Shown here: positions 37,418 through 46,420 of the stretch, piece after piece
Position numbering within the stretch: the first letter of the stretch is position 1
Layout of the letters: each line of letters opens with the position of its first letter
Virus record (IMG/VR): IMGVR_UViG_3300010371_000044
Coordinates: 1-49,440 of that record
From: a virus
DNA length: 49,440 nucleotides
Reading direction: 5' to 3' (one strand)
Notes under the pieces: generated by a model
The model's input: only the letters and a program-made list of their open reading frames with translations
Database searches by the model: none
Told to the model about the DNA's origin: nothing
Translations under genes and position numbers: made by a program

Positions 37418-39261
37418 GCGTTGGAACTGTCGACCCAACGCAACCGCCGGTCTTCGACCCTAACGCGCAAGACCCCGAGAAGGTGCAAGCCATGCTTGCA
37501 GCGCCGCCTCCGCCCGTGGCTATCCCCGACTTGTCTACGGCGATGCCCGCGCCTGCCGCAACTCCTGGCCCGACCGACGTTCCTCAGCCTACCGCGGCAT
37601 TCACACCGCCCGATTCGAGCGCCATCGCCAAGTCGATGACGGCGCCTGCTATCGCATCCAACCTGCCCGGCTCGCCGCCGGTCGTCCCGCCCGCATCTAC
37701 GTCGCCCGCCGCAACGCCAGAAGCGCCTAAGACGCCGTCGCAAACCGATGACCTCAAGAAGGCGCAAGACGAAGAAGCTAAGGCGCGCGAAGCCAGCGAC
37801 AAGGCGCAGTTAGACGTTCAGAAGTCGCAGCAGCCGACCGTCGAGGAACGAAACCAGCTACTTCAGCAGCAAGTTGACCACCTGAAAGCGTCGCAGGTTG
37901 AACAGCAAAAACAGCGCGACCAATTCGACACCGCACAACTCGCCGCGAATACGCAGCTGAAGCAGACGCAAGACATCATTAAGAAGTTCAAATACAAAGA
38001 CTACTTTTCGAACGAAGACGGCTCGACGAACTGGGGTCTCAAGATCGGCTCGGCGCTTGCCGCCGGATTAGGTGCCTATGGTGCCGGGTTGACTCACGGC
38101 CCGAACTACGCGTTGCAGATTCTGAACAAAAACATGGACGACTGGCATCAGAGTCAAGTCGATCACTTGAATCAACTCAAAGACGAAGAGGTTTCGCAGC
38201 GTACCGGCATTCAAGACGCGCAGCTTGCGCGACAGAAGGCCATGTCAGACCTGACGCTTAAAGACGCTGGTTTCGACAAGCTCATCGCTGCGCAACTCGA
38301 TGCAGCGGCGGCACGTCAGTCATCGGCATCATTCGCGCCGAGTCTAACCGCAGCGGCCGCAAAATTGAAGCTTGACGCCGCCGAGAAGGAAACCGCGGCG
38401 AAGAAACTCGCCGTTGAACTAAATCTCAAGCTCGGCGATGAGGAACGCAAGCGGCGCGGCGAAGAGTCGACGATCGCGAAGAACAATGCGGAAGCAGGAT
38501 TGGCCAACGCGAAAGCCGGTCATCTCAAAGGCGGCCACGGTGGCGAACCAGCAATGTCAGGCGCTGTCGCTGCAGTGTCGGATTACATCAAGAAAAACCC
38601 AGATGATCAGCCGGGTCAATACGCGCTGGCAGAAAAGCTTGGCTTCAAAGGCCAGAAGGCGGCGGCACTAGTAGACAAACTGCAAAACGATTTCAAGAAA
38701 ACCGCCGCTGACCGCGCCGAATCAGAAGACACGATTGTGCGCGACGAAAGCGGCACGCCAATCGGCAGAGTGCCCACCGGCCGCGGTGGAGCCCAGGGTT
38801 TCCAAACTCGCGATTCCGACTATGGACGTGCGTTGACGCAGTTGGAAGCACTCAAAAAAGACATCGATGACAACGGTTCGCGTGTGTTCTCTCCTGACGC
38901 GGCAAAGCGGCGCGCGCAGCTGAAAGAGAACGCCGATATCGCAGTGGCGACGGTTTCCCCTCTTGGCAAAACCGATGAAGCCATGAAAAAGGAAGCCGCG
39001 TCGATCGGATCAAGCGGAGCGTACACGGTTACCGGTGCAAGCCCCGATGCCATCGCTCGCAAGATCAATGAACTTAAGGAGCAGCGCTCCAGATATCAAA
39101 AAGAAACCCTCATCCCGCTTCACGAAGGGGAATCCGAGCGGTTGACCAACAATCGAGTTCCAGTTTCTAGTAATTCTCAGGCTAAAGCAGTTCCCGCGAA
39201 GTCGCTCAATATCGGCGGTGTCGTCAGGCATTACGACGAGCATGGAAAGCGCCTGCCTTGA
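37414..39261 (+). CDS. internal virion / ejection protein A
   Basis: A 615-residue protein. The first 120 residues are Pro/Ala-rich and disordered, then Gln/Lys-rich coiled coils (LQQQVDHLKASQVEQQKQRD). A glycine-rich hydrophobic segment (IGSALAAGLGAYGAGLTHGP) could insert in a membrane. This is the composition of podovirus ejection proteins released with DNA. It is coupled by ATGA to the gene before and by TTGA to the gene after. Confidence 0.65.
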   Translation: MSVGTVDPTQPPVFDPNAQDPEKVQAMLAAPPPPVAIPDLSTAMPAPAATPGPTDVPQPTAAFTPPDSSAIAKSMTAPAIASNLPGSPPVVPPASTSPAATPEAPKTPSQTDDLKKAQDEEAKAREASDKAQLDVQKSQQPTVEERNQLLQQQVDHLKASQVEQQKQRDQFDTAQLAANTQLKQTQDIIKKFKYKDYFSNEDGSTNWGLKIGSALAAGLGAYGAGLTHGPNYALQILNKNMDDWHQSQVDHLNQLKDEEVSQRTGIQDAQLARQKAMSDLTLKDAGFDKLIAAQLDAAAARQSSASFAPSLTAAAAKLKLDAAEKETAAKKLAVELNLKLGDEERKRRGEESTIAKNNAEAGLANAKAGHLKGGHGGEPAMSGAVAAVSDYIKKNPDDQPGQYALAEKLGFKGQKAAALVDKLQNDFKKTAADRAESEDTIVRDESGTPIGRVPTGRGGAQGFQTRDSDYGRALTQLEALKKDIDDNGSRVFSPDAAKRRAQLKENADIAVATVSPLGKTDEAMKKEAASIGSSGAYTVTGASPDAIARKINELKEQRSRYQKETLIPLHEGESERLTNNRVPVSSNSQAKAVPAKSLNIGGVVRHYDEHGKRLP

Positions 39262-41522
39262 CAGATTACGAGAAAGATCTGGCCGATGGCGGAAAGCCGG
39301 TCGAGATGACCGACTACGAACGCGATATGGCTGCAGGTGGCCAACCGGTCGCGTCGCCGCTTCCACGTCAGACCGCGAAGAGTTTCATCGCGCCGCCTGA
39401 CGACGAACCTGACACGTCAAGAAAGTTCAATCATGGCCCAACGGCAGACGAACTGAAGGCGGCGCGCGACGCCGTCGAAGGGCCGGCACAAAAGATTCCA
39501 TACAAACCGCTCGGCGATATGCTCGAAAGCCTTTCGAACGCAGGCGGGTTCGTTGGGCACACGATCGAGCACCCGATCGACACCGCAAAACAAATAGCAG
39601 CCAATCCCGGCGCCACCGTGCGAACGGCAGCGCGCGGCGTGCTTTCGAACGTTCCATTCGCGAACGAAATCTCAAATTCAGTCCCTGGCGCATCGCCAAC
39701 GGCGCCCGCGGAAGATGCCGCCGCTGCGCCGGCTGGAATCGGTGACTTCGCTGGCGTTGCGAGCATGCCGGCCGCAAGCAAAGTCGTCAGCGGGTTGGCA
39801 TCCAAGGCCATTGAATCAGCCGCGCCCGTGGTGTCGTCTTTCTTGTCCAAGGTTGGAGGCTCTGCCGAATCGCGCAACGTCGGCCGCGCCATGGAGGATA
39901 TCGAACAAGGCGCATACAAGAAATCTCGCGCTGGCGTTCGAAATGACACCGTGGCCGATGTCGTTCGCGAAAACCCTGAGCTTAGAAAAGCTGCCGGCAA
40001 TGATGCCAAGCTAGCCGCTGCAACCGACACGATGAAGAAGCAGGCTGCAGACGAACTAGATAGCATCTACTCCAACAGCAGGGCTCCTGAAGAGGCCACA
40101 AAAGAAGCCGCCCGTTCGTCGCGTAAGGCCGCAGACGTGGCAAAAGAAAATTTGCACGACGAACGCCCGCTGTCTGAACTGGCGCGGGAGATTGACGCTC
40201 CTCGGGCACGTGAACCGTCTCTGTTCGAATTAACCAGAGCGATAGATGCGCCTGGATCTTCGGAGGCGAAGGAATCCGCCATTGATGATGTTGTTAGCAA
40301 GTCAAAGTCAGACCTGGCGGCAAAGAAAACAGCCGCAATAGATGCCGAAAAATCCGCTACATCAGCGGAGAACGAAGCATCGCGGCCGGTAGATATGTCG
40401 CCGTCAACTACGGCGTCATATATGGACAAAAGAATATCAGATTTGAAAAATGGCACCGTTTCTGACCGGGCCGTAGCTGCAAAGCTGCAGAAGATCAGAG
40501 ATGAATTCGAGTCAAGCATCGGCGACAAAAACGCGGTTAGCCCACAAAGAATGCGCGCTGAGCAAAGCGCTTATCAGAGGAACGGCTATGCCAAGAACCT
40601 AGCCGGCGATCCTGACGTATCTGCAACCATCGCGGCGAACCGAGAGGCGTCCAAGGCTATCGGAGATGCGGTCGTTGAGCACGTTACGGGCATGAAATTC
40701 GCCGAAGCGAAAGCCTACGCCGAAGCGAATCCCGACAGCATTGCTGCTAAGTTGTTTAACGCTAACGACAGAATTTCGGCGGCCAACAGGATCGAAGCCA
40801 CAATCGCCGACAGAGCAAGCAAGCCGCCTGTGCCGACCGGACCAGCCGCCGCGATCAAGCGAATCGCAACGCATGCAGTGGTTCCGGCATTGGTCGGCAC
40901 TACGCATGGTCCGGGAGCTGGCATCGCAGCAGCGGCGATTCAAGAGGCGCTTCACGCTGCCCCTGGAGTTGCTCGGGCGATTGCGAAATCCACCGACGCT
41001 GGACTTTCTGGCCTCGCCAAGCAGTCGTATCAGCAAGCGATCAAACGGCTCGCAGAGGTTGCCGCCAAGACACCAGCCAACCAATTTGTGTCGGCGGCGG
41101 TAGCCGCTGGCTTGCCAAGGTCGGCGGCAGAGAAGATCGCCAGAACCGCGCATGGTTCTCAATCGCTGCAAGGCGATGTTACCGTCGACACGACGAAACT
41201 ATCTCCGTCCGAAGAGTCGAAATATCAGGCATGGAAGAGCACCTTGCCCGATCGGCTCAAGTATGAAGGCGACTACGATTTGCGTGGATTCTGGAAAAAG
41301 AACCCCAACTTTTCTGTTGATACCCCGGGCCAGCACATGACCGACGAGTTCAAATTGCCGAATCACCCGACGTTTTCTGACGAATCGCGCTACTACAACG
41401 AAAAGACAAAGCATTTGGGCGGTCACTGGGAAGGCGATGTCTACATTCCGAATGATACGCGTTTCAAAAAACGCGTTGATGAATCTCCAGGCGCCGCGCA
41501 GGAAGGTGACATCACTCTATGA
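39258..41522 (+). CDS. internal virion / ejection protein B
   Basis: A 754-residue protein from TTG 39258. It starts with a tandem 16-residue repeat (MTDYEKDLADGGKPV, then MTDYERDMAAGGQPV), has long Ala-rich helices and a hydrophobic Gly-rich segment (THGPGAGIAAAAIQEAL). It ends with a compact domain (DYDLRGFWKKNP, PNHPTFSDESRYYN, GGHWEGDVYIP) seen at the ends of large virion proteins. With the protein before it, it probably forms the channel that carries DNA across the cell envelope. Confidence 0.65.
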   Translation: MTDYEKDLADGGKPVEMTDYERDMAAGGQPVASPLPRQTAKSFIAPPDDEPDTSRKFNHGPTADELKAARDAVEGPAQKIPYKPLGDMLESLSNAGGFVGHTIEHPIDTAKQIAANPGATVRTAARGVLSNVPFANEISNSVPGASPTAPAEDAAAAPAGIGDFAGVASMPAASKVVSGLASKAIESAAPVVSSFLSKVGGSAESRNVGRAMEDIEQGAYKKSRAGVRNDTVADVVRENPELRKAAGNDAKLAAATDTMKKQAADELDSIYSNSRAPEEATKEAARSSRKAADVAKENLHDERPLSELAREIDAPRAREPSLFELTRAIDAPGSSEAKESAIDDVVSKSKSDLAAKKTAAIDAEKSATSAENEASRPVDMSPSTTASYMDKRISDLKNGTVSDRAVAAKLQKIRDEFESSIGDKNAVSPQRMRAEQSAYQRNGYAKNLAGDPDVSATIAANREASKAIGDAVVEHVTGMKFAEAKAYAEANPDSIAAKLFNANDRISAANRIEATIADRASKPPVPTGPAAAIKRIATHAVVPALVGTTHGPGAGIAAAAIQEALHAAPGVARAIAKSTDAGLSGLAKQSYQQAIKRLAEVAAKTPANQFVSAAVAAGLPRSAAEKIARTAHGSQSLQGDVTVDTTKLSPSEESKYQAWKSTLPDRLKYEGDYDLRGFWKKNPNFSVDTPGQHMTDEFKLPNHPTFSDESRYYNEKTKHLGGHWEGDVYIPNDTRFKKRVDESPGAAQEGDITL

Positions 41523-42328
41523 GCATTGGCGCCATCCCTGTCACAGCGCCTATCGCAGCGCCGCCGCAACCATCCGGTAATCCCGGACAGTTGCCTATCG
41601 CGGCGCCCATGCCGCGTCAACCGACGGGCGTGGAACTCGAAGTGCTCGCGCGACACAAACTGCTTCGCATGCTCGGCCTGAACATCGAGGTCACGGCCCC
41701 GCACTGGAATCAGATCCTATTTTCGTCGACCAAGATTCGCTTGCGCATCGAGTCGCCGCCACAGTCGTGCATCGATGCCATCGACCAGACGCCACCCGAG
41801 GCGCTACCCGGCGATGCCGTGGCCACTGAGGCAAACGTACTGCTGAAGGGTCTGGCAGCGTCCAAGCCGCGCGGCGTGCCGCCCAAGAGCATCGTGGGAA
41901 GCAAGCCGCTACCGCCGCCCAAGGACGCCGAGGCGAAGTGGCTGCGAAGCGTCTGGCTGATTACCGTCGGCCCTGACGCTACGCGCCTGCTGGTCGCGGC
42001 TGGCTATCTGACACCGTCCGACCTGACCGCGCTCGATACCGCCTATCCCAAGGGCCTAGACGCCGAGAAACAGGCCGCCGTGGGCGCCGCCATGGCCCTG
42101 ACGACCGCCAGCGCGCGAACTGGCGTGGAGCATGACCTTCCGCCGTGGCTTAACGATCAGCTCTTGACTTTACTGGACGAATCGCGTCCGACGCGGTACT
42201 ATGCAGACATCTACGCGGCAGAGCAGGCGCAAGCCAAGCCTGCCGCGGGGCCGAACCCGTCGAGCGCTTCGCCGAATCTGATTTCGCGACAGTCCGCTCC
42301 GAGCGTTGCCCAAGGAGACACGAAGTGA
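41519..42328 (+). CDS. virion-associated hypothetical protein
   Basis: A 269-residue protein with Pro-rich ends and a middle domain (LEVLARHKLLRMLGL, then KWLRSVWLITVGPDATRLLV) of helices. No family is recognised. Its place in the virion operon suggests a structural or assembly part. Confidence 0.6.
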   Translation: MSIGAIPVTAPIAAPPQPSGNPGQLPIAAPMPRQPTGVELEVLARHKLLRMLGLNIEVTAPHWNQILFSSTKIRLRIESPPQSCIDAIDQTPPEALPGDAVATEANVLLKGLAASKPRGVPPKSIVGSKPLPPPKDAEAKWLRSVWLITVGPDATRLLVAAGYLTPSDLTALDTAYPKGLDAEKQAAVGAAMALTTASARTGVEHDLPPWLNDQLLTLLDESRPTRYYADIYAAEQAQAKPAAGPNPSSASPNLISRQSAPSVAQGDTK

Positions 42329-42669
42329 GCAAGTTTACCCGTTTCCAGCCGCCACCTGCGCAGCCGACAGTGATCGTTCCGCGCGAAGCCGCGAAGGAAC
42401 TTTCGACCGAGTCGCGCACGCCAGCGTCGCCTCAAGCTGTGACGATTTCGACGCCATTGCCGAAAGTCGAAGTGCCGCGCGTGATCGTTCACGCTGACCG
42501 ACTCGAATACATCGAGCCGAAGATCGAATTGATGCGCCTGCATATCTTCGTCGGCAAGGTACAAGGAAACAAATTCGAGCCGAAACGCGCGTATGTCGCG
42601 CATGGAATGTTGGTCATCGAAGAGCTTGGTTTTTCGATTCCGGCTAACGAATGCCTGGTGAGATTCTGA
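42325..42669 (+). CDS. virion-associated hypothetical protein
   Basis: A 114-residue protein from GTG 42325. Pro/Ser-rich N-terminus, then a beta-rich part (MRLHIFVGKVQGNKFEPKRA, HGMLVIEELGF). It may be a small adaptor between tail and fibre. No family recognised. Confidence 0.6.
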   Translation: MSKFTRFQPPPAQPTVIVPREAAKELSTESRTPASPQAVTISTPLPKVEVPRVIVHADRLEYIEPKIELMRLHIFVGKVQGNKFEPKRAYVAHGMLVIEELGFSIPANECLVRF

Positions 42670-42679
42670 AAGGGAAAAC

Positions 42680-43093
42680 ATGAGTACCAGCCCTCGATAC
42701 ATTGCAAACGGAGACAGCACAGGAAACGTCGTTGGCCCATGGGTTTCGCTGCTATTTTCTGCGGGCGCAACGGTTGCGTTTCAAGTGAACATGACGGCAA
42801 CCGGTTCGCCGATCGGCGCGTTCATCTTCGAAACGACCGACGATGAAAACCCGAATGTGCCGCAAGGCGTGATTCTCGGTCCCGTCGCCATCGCATTGGG
42901 CGCGACATATGGCGGCGCGACGTTTCAGCCGACCGACGGCACCGCTCGTTCGGTCAACTTCGACTTCGGCCCCGGGCAGCCAGTGCCTGCGCCAACGGCG
43001 AAGTGGATCCGCATGCGGTATGCGCGCACGAGCGGGGGAACCGCAGTCGCTGGAAACTTCAATGTTGGAATGTCGCAGAAAGGGAACCACTGA
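42680..43093 (+). CDS. beta-sandwich virion protein
   Basis: A 137-residue protein of beta strands and Gly/Thr turns (VSLLFSAGATVAFQVNMTAT, RSVNFDFGPG, WIRMRYARTSGGTA). The pattern is like small tail or capsid-accessory domains. It precedes the fibre gene by TGATG overlap. Confidence 0.6.
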   Translation: MSTSPRYIANGDSTGNVVGPWVSLLFSAGATVAFQVNMTATGSPIGAFIFETTDDENPNVPQGVILGPVAIALGATYGGATFQPTDGTARSVNFDFGPGQPVPAPTAKWIRMRYARTSGGTAVAGNFNVGMSQKGNH

Positions 43094-43923
43094 TGGCTGG
43101 CGAGCGCTATGTCGACATTCTGGCTGGACCGATGGTCAAAGGGCCCGGCAATGCTGTTCGCATTGCTGCGGATGTCCAGGGGGTTCTGTGGCAATCGATC
43201 AAAGGCGCACCATTTTCGACTCTCGGCGGCGGCGGCGGCGCCGACTCGCCTGCGATGGCGGCGCTGCTCGCGCGCGGCTACACCCGCCTCGGCTCCGCGA
43301 TCACGCCCGCGCGCACCAAGGCGTTTGCCGAGGACTTCACTGAGGTCGGCTGGGACGACGCCTCGGGGACCAAGGCGTGGACGGTGCCGTCGGGCGTCGT
43401 CGGCGGCGGGTTCCTCCGCGGCGGCGTCGGCACCAACAGTCTCGTCGTTCGCGGCGTAGGCAACGCCACCGCAGGTCTCCAGCGGATCCCTCGCGTCGTC
43501 GCTCTCGACGAGATCACGCCCTGGTGGATGGCGTTCGAGTTTCGAGTCAACACCCCGGGTGCGGGCAACAACTGGTGCCTGTTCGGCATGCGCGATCCTG
43601 GCTCGAACATCGCCGCGAACGTCGGGTATTACAGCCCCGGCCCCGGCGGAAACGCGCACTTCGCCGGCTACCTCTTCAGCACCGCGGAAGACGATGCCGT
43701 CTCGACGGTTGCGGTCGACGGCAACCCCCACAGCGGCGAGATTTGGTTCGACGGGACGTCCTATCGGCTGTCGATCGATCAGGAGTCGCCGGTGGTGTTC
43801 GTGCACTCGCACCCGTTCACCGGCACTCCCGTCGCGCCATGCTGGAACTACAATTTCTCGGCGTCCGGCTCAGCCGACGTGTTCGCGCGCGCTGCGATCT
43901 GGCCGGTGGCCTATACCGCGTAG
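43093..43923 (+). CDS. tail fibre or spike, short anchor plus receptor domain
   Basis: A 276-residue protein. About 45 N-terminal residues (ERYVDILAGPMVKGPG, VRIAADVQGVLWQSI) form an anchor, followed by a five-Gly hinge, and the rest is a beta-rich receptor-binding domain (PWWMAFEFRVNTPGAGNNWC, SGEIWFDGTSYRLSIDQE) with a LamG-like look. After the hinge, codons become more G+C-rich than in the genes before, which suggests that the receptor part was exchanged. It is the likely host-recognition protein. Confidence 0.65.
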   Translation: MAGERYVDILAGPMVKGPGNAVRIAADVQGVLWQSIKGAPFSTLGGGGGADSPAMAALLARGYTRLGSAITPARTKAFAEDFTEVGWDDASGTKAWTVPSGVVGGGFLRGGVGTNSLVVRGVGNATAGLQRIPRVVALDEITPWWMAFEFRVNTPGAGNNWCLFGMRDPGSNIAANVGYYSPGPGGNAHFAGYLFSTAEDDAVSTVAVDGNPHSGEIWFDGTSYRLSIDQESPVVFVHSHPFTGTPVAPCWNYNFSASGSADVFARAAIWPVAYTA

Positions 43924-43929
43924 TTGCCC

Positions 43930-44907
43930 ATGGGCATCTATATCGCCCAGGCCTCCGACTACGCCTACTCGACCCCATCGGAGTCTGAGCAAATCGGCTT
44001 GTCCGTGTGCTCGCGCCCGAGCGTGCACGGAGCGCTCCGCTTCACGTGCACCGGACCGACGGTCAAGGCGCGCGTGATGTGCAGCCTGGCGCCGACCACG
44101 CCGCCGTCGCGAATCGCCGTTCGGGTCGACGGCGCCGCCTCCAGCGTGATCACGCCGGCCACCTCGTACGAGTGGGACACGATTACGATCCCGTCCGGCT
44201 CGCACCTGGTAGAGGTGCAGGCCGGACAGCAGAGCGGCCCCAGCTTCCCGGCTTCCGTTTCAGGCACGTGGGTCGATGCCGTTTCCGCGCCCGACCTGGT
44301 GATGTTGCCGCCGGTCACTGGGCCGAACTGGATCCTCATCGTCGGCGACTCGATCGCCAACGGGCAGCCGACGAATCCAGGGCAAGAAGACTTCATCACG
44401 TTGGTCCGCGCAGCCGTCGCGCCGCTGGGCTGGCTCGTCGCGTGTGACAGCTACGGCTTCCGAACGATGTGGGACATCACCACCGAGGGGCCGGCCGTTT
44501 CGGCCGCGCGCATGGACCGCATTTGCCGTGGTGGCACGCGAATCCGCGTCGTCAACTTCCTCGGCACCAACGATTACGGCCTGCCCAAGCAGAGCGCCCT
44601 GAACTACGGCCTTTCCTGGGACGGCCTGATTGCCGCGCTCAATACGCAGATGGGCGCGCGCCTCGAGCGGATCGTCGCGCTCACGCCGTTCCTGCGCGAG
44701 GTCGAGAGCGCCAACACCTTCGGCAACACGCTCACGGACTACCGTACCGCCGCCGCCGCGCGCGTGGGCGGCAAGGTGACGACCATCAGTGGCCTGGGCG
44801 CCGGCCTCGTCGTGCCGACGAGCTACGACGACTCGCCGGGCCTTCACCCCAACACAATCGGCCACGCGCAGATCGCAACCTGGCTCGCGCCGCTGCTGGT
44901 GGCCTGA
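43930..44907 (+). CDS. SGNH-family esterase in the receptor module
   Basis: A 325-residue protein. Residues about 30-130 form a beta-rich carbohydrate-binding-like domain. The catalytic part is SGNH: VGDSIANG with S141, NFLGTNDYG and a final DDSPGLHPN giving Asp and His. Such phage enzymes usually remove acetyl groups from cell-surface polysaccharide. It belongs to the same G+C-rich cassette as the fibre. ATG 43930 lacks a strong ribosome site; TTG 43924 is also possible. Confidence 0.8.
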   Translation: MGIYIAQASDYAYSTPSESEQIGLSVCSRPSVHGALRFTCTGPTVKARVMCSLAPTTPPSRIAVRVDGAASSVITPATSYEWDTITIPSGSHLVEVQAGQQSGPSFPASVSGTWVDAVSAPDLVMLPPVTGPNWILIVGDSIANGQPTNPGQEDFITLVRAAVAPLGWLVACDSYGFRTMWDITTEGPAVSAARMDRICRGGTRIRVVNFLGTNDYGLPKQSALNYGLSWDGLIAALNTQMGARLERIVALTPFLREVESANTFGNTLTDYRTAAAARVGGKVTTISGLGAGLVVPTSYDDSPGLHPNTIGHAQIATWLAPLLVA

Positions 44908-45128
44908 TGGATCGCGACGATCTCATCAAGACCGTGACGCGGCTTGAGGCGGTAGCCGACCGCTTCGAGGCCATCGTCAAGGACGTCGCCGAGCAGGGCA
45001 GGGACATCGCGAGCCTCAAGCAGTCGCGGGCCTCCTGGTATGCCGCCGGTCGCGTCGTCGGCGCGGCCTTCGGGTCGCTCGTCGTCGGCTTGCTACTGGT
45101 CTATCTCGTCGGAAAGGGACGCCCATGA
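44907..45128 (+). CDS. coiled-coil/membrane protein, XhlA-like holin component
   Basis: A 73-residue protein with a charged coiled coil (LIKTVTRLEAVADRFEAIVK) and a C-terminal membrane helix (AAGRVVGAAFGSLVVGLLLV, then YLVGKGRP). That order is typical of the XhlA family of holin-associated proteins. It starts in TGATG after the esterase and overlaps the dual-start membrane gene, so it opens the lysis block. Confidence 0.65.
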   Translation: MDRDDLIKTVTRLEAVADRFEAIVKDVAEQGRDIASLKQSRASWYAAGRVVGAAFGSLVVGLLLVYLVGKGRP

Positions 45129-45403
45129 GCCCGCTCGTCACCGCCCTCGTTGGAGCTCTAACCACCATTTCCACCGTGGGCGGCTTTCTGCTCGCTCACG
45201 CCGCAACCATCAAAAAGGAGTACGTCATGGTTCGAACCGAAATCGCATCGTTCATCGCGTCCGTCGAAAAGCTCGAAGCCGCCTTTGCCGCGCGGCTGGC
45301 CCAGCCCGGCGCGCTCGCACCCGAGGAAACTGCCGCACTGGCGGACGCGACCGCGAAGGCCGACGCGCTCGCCGCCTCCCTCTCGACCCCGGTGGCGCCG
45401 TGA
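45125..45403 (+). CDS. dual-start membrane protein, copy 2 (holin candidate)
   Basis: The long form (92 residues, ATG 45125) starts with a membrane helix (LVTALVGALTTISTVGGFLL). ATG 45227, with AAGGAG just upstream, gives a 58-residue soluble form (MVRTEIASFIASVEKLEAAF). It is a paralogue of 23524-23787 with the same layout. Placed between an XhlA-like gene and the endolysin region, it may time lysis through the ratio of the two forms. Confidence 0.65.
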   Translation: MSPLVTALVGALTTISTVGGFLLAHAATIKKEYVMVRTEIASFIASVEKLEAAFAARLAQPGALAPEETAALADATAKADALAASLSTPVAP

Positions 45404-45744
45404 AGCCGTCGGTGGGGCGCGTGGTTCACTACGTGCTGAGTGAGCAGGACGCGGGCGAGATCAACCGCAGGCGCACCACGGGGCGCGCAATCGCGGATCG
45501 CATCGCGACTGAGACGTGGCCGCTCGGCGCGCAGGCGCACATCGGTAACGAGGCAAAGGCGGGACAGGTCCGGCCGATGCTCATCGTTCAGGTGTGGGGA
45601 GAGGCCGAAGGATCGTGCGTCAATGGGCAGGTCTTTCTCGACGGGAACGACGTGTTCTGGGCGTGCAGCCGCAATCAAGTCCCAGAGGACATCTCGGACG
45701 ATCAGAAGCTCGGCCGATGGTTCTCGCCACCGAGGGTGCCGTGA
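45400..45744 (+). CDS. hypothetical protein in the lysis block
   Basis: A 114-residue protein from GTG 45400. It is beta-rich (VGRVVHYVLSEQDAGEINRR, PMLIVQVWGEAEGSCVNGQV, FLDGNDVFWACSRNQV) and resembles small phage proteins annotated only as hypothetical. No lysis motif is visible. Overlaps with both neighbours are four bases. Confidence 0.65.
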   Translation: MKPSVGRVVHYVLSEQDAGEINRRRTTGRAIADRIATETWPLGAQAHIGNEAKAGQVRPMLIVQVWGEAEGSCVNGQVFLDGNDVFWACSRNQVPEDISDDQKLGRWFSPPRVP

Positions 45745-46067
45745 AGTTCCTCACGCGCGTCTTCTACGTGCTGACCGTCGCCGTTCTGCTGTTCGGCTGT
45801 GCTACGACGTCAAAGGTCATCCAGACGTGTGAAGCAACGGCAACACAGGCGCAGCAGATTCTAACCGCGTTGGGTAGCAGCGCGGTTCCCGACGTGGCTG
45901 TCGCCGCCGTCGATGCACTCAAGTTCGGCTGTGCCGTTGCCGGCGAAATCGACGCCTACATCCTGGCCCATCAGGATGACGCTGGTGCTCGCGAAATGGC
46001 GGACGTCGATTCTATGGACGCCAGGCGCTTGGCGAACGCTGTGGCATGGAGGAAGGCGCACCCATGA
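45741..46067 (+). CDS. small lipoprotein in the lysis block
   Basis: A 108-residue protein from GTG 45741 with a signal sequence (VKFLTRVFYVLTVAVL) and lipobox LFGC. The mature part is helical (TCEATATQAQQILTALGSSA). A lipoprotein here could act as an Rz1-like or anti-superinfection factor. A partner Rz is not obvious. Confidence 0.65.
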   Translation: MKFLTRVFYVLTVAVLLFGCATTSKVIQTCEATATQAQQILTALGSSAVPDVAVAAVDALKFGCAVAGEIDAYILAHQDDAGAREMADVDSMDARRLANAVAWRKAHP

Positions 46068-46420
46068 GCTATCAGGAGGAGCCGGGGCGCGACTACCGCG
46101 CCGAGCGCGATGCGGCCTATCGGGAGCGCAATCAGGTTGTCGCCGGCTTGGCGGCGATGATTCTCAAGTCAGGCGGGCGCGCGTGGCTCGCCGATCATCA
46201 GAACAAGCCCGGCGAGGATTGGGACCCCGAATGGAAGACGATCGTCTTCATCGAAGGACCCACGGGGCAGATGTCTTGGCACCTCCACGATTCCGATGTG
46301 GCGCTCTTCGACGGACTGCCACGCAGCGCGAACGCCTGGGACGGCCATTCGACCGCCGAGAAATACAGCCGGGTCGCTCGGCTACTGACGGATTCACCGA
46401 CACCAGTGGCGCACCCGTGA
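46064..46420 (+). CDS. conserved phage hypothetical protein
   Basis: A 118-residue protein. ATG 46064 follows GGAGGAAGG and overlaps the lipoprotein stop. A helix (ERDAAYRERNQVVAGLAAMI) leads to GQMSWHLHDSDVALFDGL and a WDGHSTAEKYSRV end, a motif common in uncharacterised phage proteins. It immediately precedes the endolysin. Confidence 0.6.
   Translation: MSYQEEPGRDYRAERDAAYRERNQVVAGLAAMILKSGGRAWLADHQNKPGEDWDPEWKTIVFIEGPTGQMSWHLHDSDVALFDGLPRSANAWDGHSTAEKYSRVARLLTDSPTPVAHP

Noticed and set aside
42925-43812. Minus-strand frame of 295 residues opposite the fibre gene
   Set aside because: It spans two genes with clear rightward coupling and is Arg/Ala-rich, as G+C-rich shadows are.
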